Shown here: positions 4,424 to 7,370 of the stretch, piece by piece | How the letters are laid out: each line of letters begins with the position of its first letter | How positions within the stretch are numbered: the first letter of the stretch is position 1 | NCBI GenBank assembly: GCA_014879345.1 | Contig: JACSSI010000229.1 | Location: 1-7,370 of the forward strand | Source: Anaerolineae bacterium | GTDB lineage: Bacteria; Chloroflexota; Anaerolineae; Promineifilales; Promineifilaceae | Direction: 5' to 3' | Length of the DNA: 7,370 bases | Program-made: the position numbers and the translations under genes | Notes under the pieces: generated by a model | The model's input: only the letters and a program-made list of their open reading frames with translations | Told to the model about the DNA's origin: nothing | Database searches by the model: none

Positions 4424-6336
4424 GCAACCTCCAATTGACGACGTGCCTGGTTTTCTGCCCGACGTTCTGCTGCGACTTTCATAATTTGGGCTGATGTTTC
4501 GGGAGAGTCATTCATAATTTTGAAAAACTCATCTTTGGGCAGTAGTGCTACTTTGGTTGGTTTACAGCCAGCGCGAACGGCAGCAACGGCCGTTCCCTTG
4601 CCCATGAGTTCTACTTCTCCAAAAAATTCGTGAGTGGTCAGGGTGGAAACGGCCGTTTCCCCTTCCCCCATAATCTCCACCTCACCATCACCCACCATGT
4701 AGAAATAATCAACCGGCTCACCCTGGCGAATAATCACCTCGCCCGGATCGTAAATCCGTTTTTCCACTTTATGGGTTGCGTGCAGCATCTGCGGATGATC
4801 CAGCGAAGGCAGCGTACTAGCCACAATCGGTTCAATAATCTCGCCGTCAGAAATGATAACGGTGCGGTCAACACGGCTCGTCAATGAGGGATCATGCGTT
4901 ACCAACAGAATCGTCTTGCCCAGATCTGCCAACTCCTGGAACACGCGAATTACCACATCGGCCGAACGGCTGTCCAGGTTGCCAGTCGGCTCATCGGCCA
5001 CAATGATAGACGGATCCGTAGCAATGGAACGGGCAATAGCGGCCGCTTGCTGCTGCCCGTTAGACACATTGGCAGGCAAATCGTAAATATGGTCTTCCAA
5101 CCCCACCATTTTAAGCAGCTCCATCGCTCGTTTCGGCCGTTCGTTATACGGATAAACATTGCAATAATCCATCGGCAAAATCGTGTTCTCCAATAAAGTC
5201 AGCGTAGGCAGCAGTTGGAAGAACTGGAACACAATGCCCACATTCTTCCCCCGCCACAAAGCACGTTTACTTTCAGACAAGCTGTAAATATCTTCCCCAC
5301 CCATCTCCACATGCCCGGAAGTGGGATGGTCGATACCGGTGAGCATATTGAGCAAAGTCGATTTACCACTGCCCGATTTGCCCACAATCGCCACAAACTG
5401 CCCATACTCAATTTCTAAATCAACCCCTTTGAGCGCCGTAAAACTACCAGCCGCATTCACATAGGTTTTAACAACTTGTTTAAGCGAAACGGCCGGTTTT
5501 GAAATGTCATGGGTTGCGCTTGTTTGCAAATTTGCCAGCAAGGGACCCGTGTGACCATTGTCAGCAATGATCGGCACAGCCGCCTCATCTTCAACGGCGC
5601 TTTCTTCTGGCCCATGATGCAGTTCATCAACCAACTCGCCATCCGAAATAAGCAGCGTGCGCGAGAAACGTTCAGCCAAATCCATATCATGCGTCACCAT
5701 GATGACGGTTTTGCCCTGGTCTACCAGTTTGGCAAAAATATCAAAAATAACGTTGGCTGTAACCGTATCCAAACTACCCGTCGGCTCATCAGCCACAATC
5801 ACGGAGGGGTCATTGACCAAGGCTCTGGCAATCGCCACCCGCTGTTTCTGCCCACCAGAAATGTGGGCGGGTAGTTTATTGGCATGTTCACTTAGCTCTA
5901 CAATGTCGAGCAGTGCCAGCGCCCGTTCCCGGCTGACACCTGCTTGATATTTCCCGGCAAATTCTTGCGGCAGCATAATATTGTCAACCAAATTCAACTG
6001 CGGCAGCAGTTCAAATGATTGGTAAACAATGCCCATGTTGTGACCGCGCCAAACAGATAGTTCATCCTGGCTCATTTCGCCGATGGAAAGTAATTTGCTA
6101 TCACCATTCTTTTTATTTTGTGTTTGTGGGGTAAACAATACCTTGCCCGAGGTGATTTGGCTTACACCAGAAAGCATATTGAGCAATGTCGTCTTGCCAG
6201 CCCCGGATTTACCGATGATGCCCAAAAATTCTCCTTTTTGCACATCAAACGAGACCCCTTTGAGCGCCGTAAAACCACCCGCACCAGTTTTGTATATTTT
6301 GACGACATTCTGTACTTGGAAAATCGTTTCAGTCAT
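4420..6336 (-). CDS. Tandem ABC ATPase with C-terminal cyclic-nucleotide-binding-like domain
   Basis: A 638-residue cytoplasmic protein with three domains. NBD1 (about 3-235) is LolD/MacB-like: Walker A GKSGAGKT (42-49), Q-loop Gln106, signature ISGGQ (159-163), Walker B VIVADEP (179-185), H-loop His216. It has about 12 extra residues near 69-84. After a charged linker (240-280) comes NBD2 (282-503): Walker A GKSGSGKS (319-326), Gln371, Walker B Asp448-Glu449, His481, but a degenerate signature [10 protein letters not shown] (424-433). Residues about 522-625 form a cNMP-binding-like beta roll ([24 protein letters not shown], then FFGEVEL at 571-577) without the canonical phosphate-binding Arg. 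The protein should power the adjacent fused permease. The ATG at 6336 has AAGGA (6345-6341) upstream. The gene lies 64 bases after the regulator and overlaps the permease start. Confidence 0.95.
   Translation of the reverse strand: MTETIFQVQNVVKIYKTGAGGFTALKGVSFDVQKGEFLGIIGKSGAGKTTLLNMLSGVSQITSGKVLFTPQTQNKKNGDSKLLSIGEMSQDELSVWRGHNMGIVYQSFELLPQLNLVDNIMLPQEFAGKYQAGVSRERALALLDIVELSEHANKLPAHISGGQKQRVAIARALVNDPSVIVADEPTGSLDTVTANVIFDIFAKLVDQGKTVIMVTHDMDLAERFSRTLLISDGELVDELHHGPEESAVEDEAAVPIIADNGHTGPLLANLQTSATHDISKPAVSLKQVVKTYVNAAGSFTALKGVDLEIEYGQFVAIVGKSGSGKSTLLNMLTGIDHPTSGHVEMGGEDIYSLSESKRALWRGKNVGIVFQFFQLLPTLTLLENTILPMDYCNVYPYNERPKRAMELLKMVGLEDHIYDLPANVSNGQQQAAAIARSIATDPSIIVADEPTGNLDSRSADVVIRVFQELADLGKTILLVTHDPSLTSRVDRTVIISDGEIIEPIVASTLPSLDHPQMLHATHKVEKRIYDPGEVIIRQGEPVDYFYMVGDGEVEIMGEGETAVSTLTTHEFFGEVELMGKGTAVAAVRAGCKPTKVALLPKDEFFKIMNDSPETSAQIMKVAAERRAENQARRQLEVA
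4585..4594. repeat. AACGGCCGTT iterated palindrome, copy 5
   Basis: Exact copy in the ATPase gene, read as Thr582-Ala583-Val584 in the CNB-like domain, where the canonical phosphate-binding Arg would be expected. Confidence 0.8.
4645..4660. repeat. AACGGCCGTT iterated palindrome, copy 6 (16-bp extended form)
   Basis: The exact core at 4648-4657 sits in the 16-bp perfect palindrome GGAAACGGCCGTTTCC. It is read as Thr561-Ala562-Val563 in the CNB-like domain, only 63 bases from copy 5. Confidence 0.8.
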
Positions 6337-6360
6337 AGTGTCCTTCTTAGAAGTTTAAAA

Positions 6361-6429
6361 GTTGCAGAGTGACAAGGTTGCAAGTTGACGAGGTAACGTG
6401 CTACTCTGCCACTTCGCTACTTGCCACTT
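6361..6429. repeat. Short degenerate tandem repeats between the regulator and ATPase genes
   Basis: Two 16-base units starting GTTGCA (6361-6376 and 6377-6392; 12 of 16 identical) are followed, after a short gap, by two 15-base units sharing GCTACT and TGCCACTT (6400-6414 and 6415-6429). The second pair lies inside the regulator's coding sequence and supplies its last nine codons and stop. A GCAGAGT/ACTCTGC inverted repeat (6364-6370 with 6403-6409) links the two pairs. This looks like intergenic repeat DNA that has grown into the gene's 3' end. Confidence 0.55.
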
Positions 6430-7141
6430 TTTCTTCTGTTAATGGTGTAAAAGTCAGCATCAAATCATCTGCCAGCCGTTGACATGCTTCTGGAGCCATG
6501 CCACGCACGATTTCTTGATACTGCAAGATGTGTTCGAGTAAGATTTGCGACCATTCCTGGTCTTCGTTTTCTCCTTGGGCCATGATGCCGAAGGCGAATC
6601 CACCTAATAAACAGAGGTTAGCAGGTGTGATTGTGCCGTCAATCGGCAAAATGTCTGAGAGATAGGCCAGAAATTTTTGATGTCCATCATGATGACGCAG
6701 GCGCAAGGCGATGACCATCATAATGCCAACACAGTAACGAATTTCTTCCGGACCATCTGGTGGAATCCGGGCTAGTAGTTCTTCTGCCAGTTCTTTTTGC
6801 GGAAATTCTCCCTGACGCGCCTGCTCCAAAAGGAATTGTCTTAATTCTTCCTGGCTAAAATCCATGTCGCCAAATTTGTCAACAATTTTCTGTTTATGCT
6901 CACCGGGCATGACGGGGCAGAAGAGTCGTTCGGCACGCCCTGGCCCAGATTTGCCTTCAGCCACCTGGTATTCTGACATGACCATGCCCTTTTCTTCCAA
7001 AAGCCGCAGCATGTCGTAGGCGGTAAAAGGGCTAACGCCTACCCGCTCTGCCAACATAGAGTAATGGATCGGGCCATCCACTTCACGAGTTAAGTCAACC
7101 AGGTTTTTGATAAATTCTAATTGTCGGCGTGTTAATTTCAT
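6401..7141 (-). CDS. Winged-helix transcriptional regulator of the transporter operon
   Basis: A 246-residue protein with an N-terminal winged helix (about 1-75): helix 1 TRRQLEFIKNLVDLTRE, helix-turn-helix PIHYSMLAERVGVSPFTAYDMLRLLEEKGMV (24-54), and a wing ending GPGRAERLFCP. The helix-turn-helix resembles DtxR/MarR-type domains, but the remaining 170 mostly helical residues match nothing I recognise; no metal-binding set is evident. It is the first gene of the operon and probably regulates it. The ATG at 7141 is preferred: a strong promoter (7212-7184) lies between it and the farther in-frame GTG at 7240, so that GTG would be upstream of the transcript, and residues before MKLT look unlike protein. 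GGA (7150-7148) is a weak ribosome site. The last nine residues (KVASSEVAE) come from a tandem repeat. Confidence 0.8.
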   Translation of the reverse strand: MKLTRRQLEFIKNLVDLTREVDGPIHYSMLAERVGVSPFTAYDMLRLLEEKGMVMSEYQVAEGKSGPGRAERLFCPVMPGEHKQKIVDKFGDMDFSQEELRQFLLEQARQGEFPQKELAEELLARIPPDGPEEIRYCVGIMMVIALRLRHHDGHQKFLAYLSDILPIDGTITPANLCLLGGFAFGIMAQGENEDQEWSQILLEHILQYQEIVRGMAPEACQRLADDLMLTFTPLTEEKVASSEVAE

Positions 7142-7146
7142 TTGTT

Positions 7147-7180
7147 TTCCAAATTTTTCCAAAAATACCAAAATTTCCAA
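7147..7180. repeat. Phased TTTCCAAA-like repeats in the operon leader
   Basis: Four CC dinucleotides flanked by T- and A-tracts occur at 7149, 7159, 7168 and 7177, that is, every 9-10 bases. They cover the predicted transcription start and leader. The even spacing could give curved DNA or serial protein sites; on the transcript they place several GGA triplets ahead of the start codon. Confidence 0.4.
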
Positions 7181-7183
7181 AAT

Positions 7184-7212
7184 ATTAAACGTGATTGCGC
7201 ATTGAATGTCAA
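7184..7212 (-). promoter_or_regulatory. Sigma70-like promoter of the transporter operon
   Basis: Minus strand: -35 TTGACA (7212-7207, perfect consensus), a 17-base spacer, -10 TTTAAT (7189-7184, 5 of 6). Transcription should start near 7177, giving a leader of about 35 bases before the ATG at 7141. This is the best promoter match in the window and supports one transcript for regulator, ATPase and permease. Confidence 0.68.
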
Positions 7213-7215
7213 TGC
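7199..7215. promoter_or_regulatory. Operator-like inverted repeat over the operon's -35 box
   Basis: GCATTGA (7199-7205), a 3-base centre ATG, and TCAATGC (7209-7215) form a perfect inverted repeat that contains the whole -35 hexamer. A protein bound here would exclude RNA polymerase. The obvious candidate is the winged-helix regulator encoded directly downstream; this is inferred from position only. Confidence 0.55.
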
Positions 7216-7325
7216 CACCGGGACAAATGTAACCCGTCACTCCTTTGTGAAGATTATCACTTTTAATACTTCATTCATTTAGTACTGTGTAACATAAGTA
7301 TTCTAATCTTTCTGAGACTAGCGGC

Positions 7326-7344
7326 GGCTGAGCCTGTCGAAGCC
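7326..7344. repeat. CTGAGCCTGTCGAAG-type dispersed repeat
   Basis: CTGAGCCTGTCGAAG (7328-7342) lies between GGCT and AGCC arms (7326-7329, 7341-7344). As far as I recall, this core is a widely dispersed intergenic repeat in many bacterial genomes. The rest of 7241-7370 holds no visible gene; it has an AATACTT/AAGTATT inverted repeat (7265-7271, 7296-7302) centred on AGTACT. Confidence 0.5.
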
Positions 7345-7370
7345 AAAGCGATGCGTGCTACACCACTACC

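Noticed and set aside
5039..5046. GCGGCCGC (a NotI site) as a cloning or vector trace
   Set aside because: It lies inside a continuous coding sequence in a conserved NBD region and fits the window's general excess of CGGCCG palindromes.
6361..6429. The repeats as a CRISPR array
   Set aside because: The units are only 15-16 bases, degenerate, directly adjacent and without spacers.
7142..7240. A 33-residue N-terminal extension of the winged-helix regulator from a GTG at 7240
   Set aside because: It would be translated through a good TTGACA-N17-TTTAAT promoter and an operator-like palindrome; AGGAG abuts the GTG without spacing, and the extension looks like translated A/T-rich repeat.
7253..7281. 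GATAAT (7258-7253, minus) as the operon -10 box
   Set aside because: Its matching -35 (TAAATG) is poor, and a much better promoter lies closer to the start codon at 7212-7184.

Overview
The window carries the tail of one gene, five complete protein-coding genes and several regulatory intergenic regions. No rRNA, tRNA, CRISPR array, insertion sequence or phage gene is visible. Base composition is moderate, genes are dense, and two intergenic regions are built of short tandem repeats. The palindrome AACGGCCGTT is strongly over-represented. Together with the protein types (a CoA-binding protein ending in GCPMMF, a very long two-part FtsX permease, a tandem ABC ATPase fused to a cyclic-nucleotide-binding-like domain), this suggests an uncultured Chloroflexota bacterium, perhaps Anaerolineae-like. 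That placement is inference; no marker gene is present.

Layout. (1) 2-163 (+): the last 53 codons of a MetF-type methylenetetrahydrofolate reductase. (2) 341-805 (+): a small CoA_binding_2 protein, preceded by a leader hairpin and followed by a strong hairpin terminator that it shares with the convergent doxX gene. (3) 855-1232 (-): a DoxX-family membrane protein, divergent from (4) 1371-1955 (+): a TetR/AcrR-type repressor. The 138-bp gap between them holds overlapping divergent promoters and two matching operators of the form TGTTG-N6-CAACA. (5) 7141-2021 (-): a three-gene transporter operon. It runs from a winged-helix regulator (7141-6401), through a 638-residue ATPase with two nucleotide-binding domains and a C-terminal CNB-like domain (6336-4420), to an 800-residue, 8-TM, two-part FtsX/MacB-like permease (4423-2021). 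The ATPase and permease genes overlap by 4 bases (ATGA). The operon begins at a good sigma70-like promoter whose -35 box lies inside a perfect inverted repeat, and ends at a hairpin terminator at 1954-1985.

How the genes work together. The tetR/doxX pair looks like a self-contained locally regulated unit. In the operon, one fused ATPase (two NBDs) and one fused permease (two FtsX halves) together supply the parts that LolCDE- or MacB-type transporters build from two or more chains, so a 1:1 complex is plausible. The two ATP sites are probably unequal, because NBD2 has a degenerate signature motif (VSNGQ). The CNB-like domain keeps the FGE motif but lacks the usual phosphate-binding Arg, so it may sense another ligand or none. 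The substrate cannot be read from the sequence.
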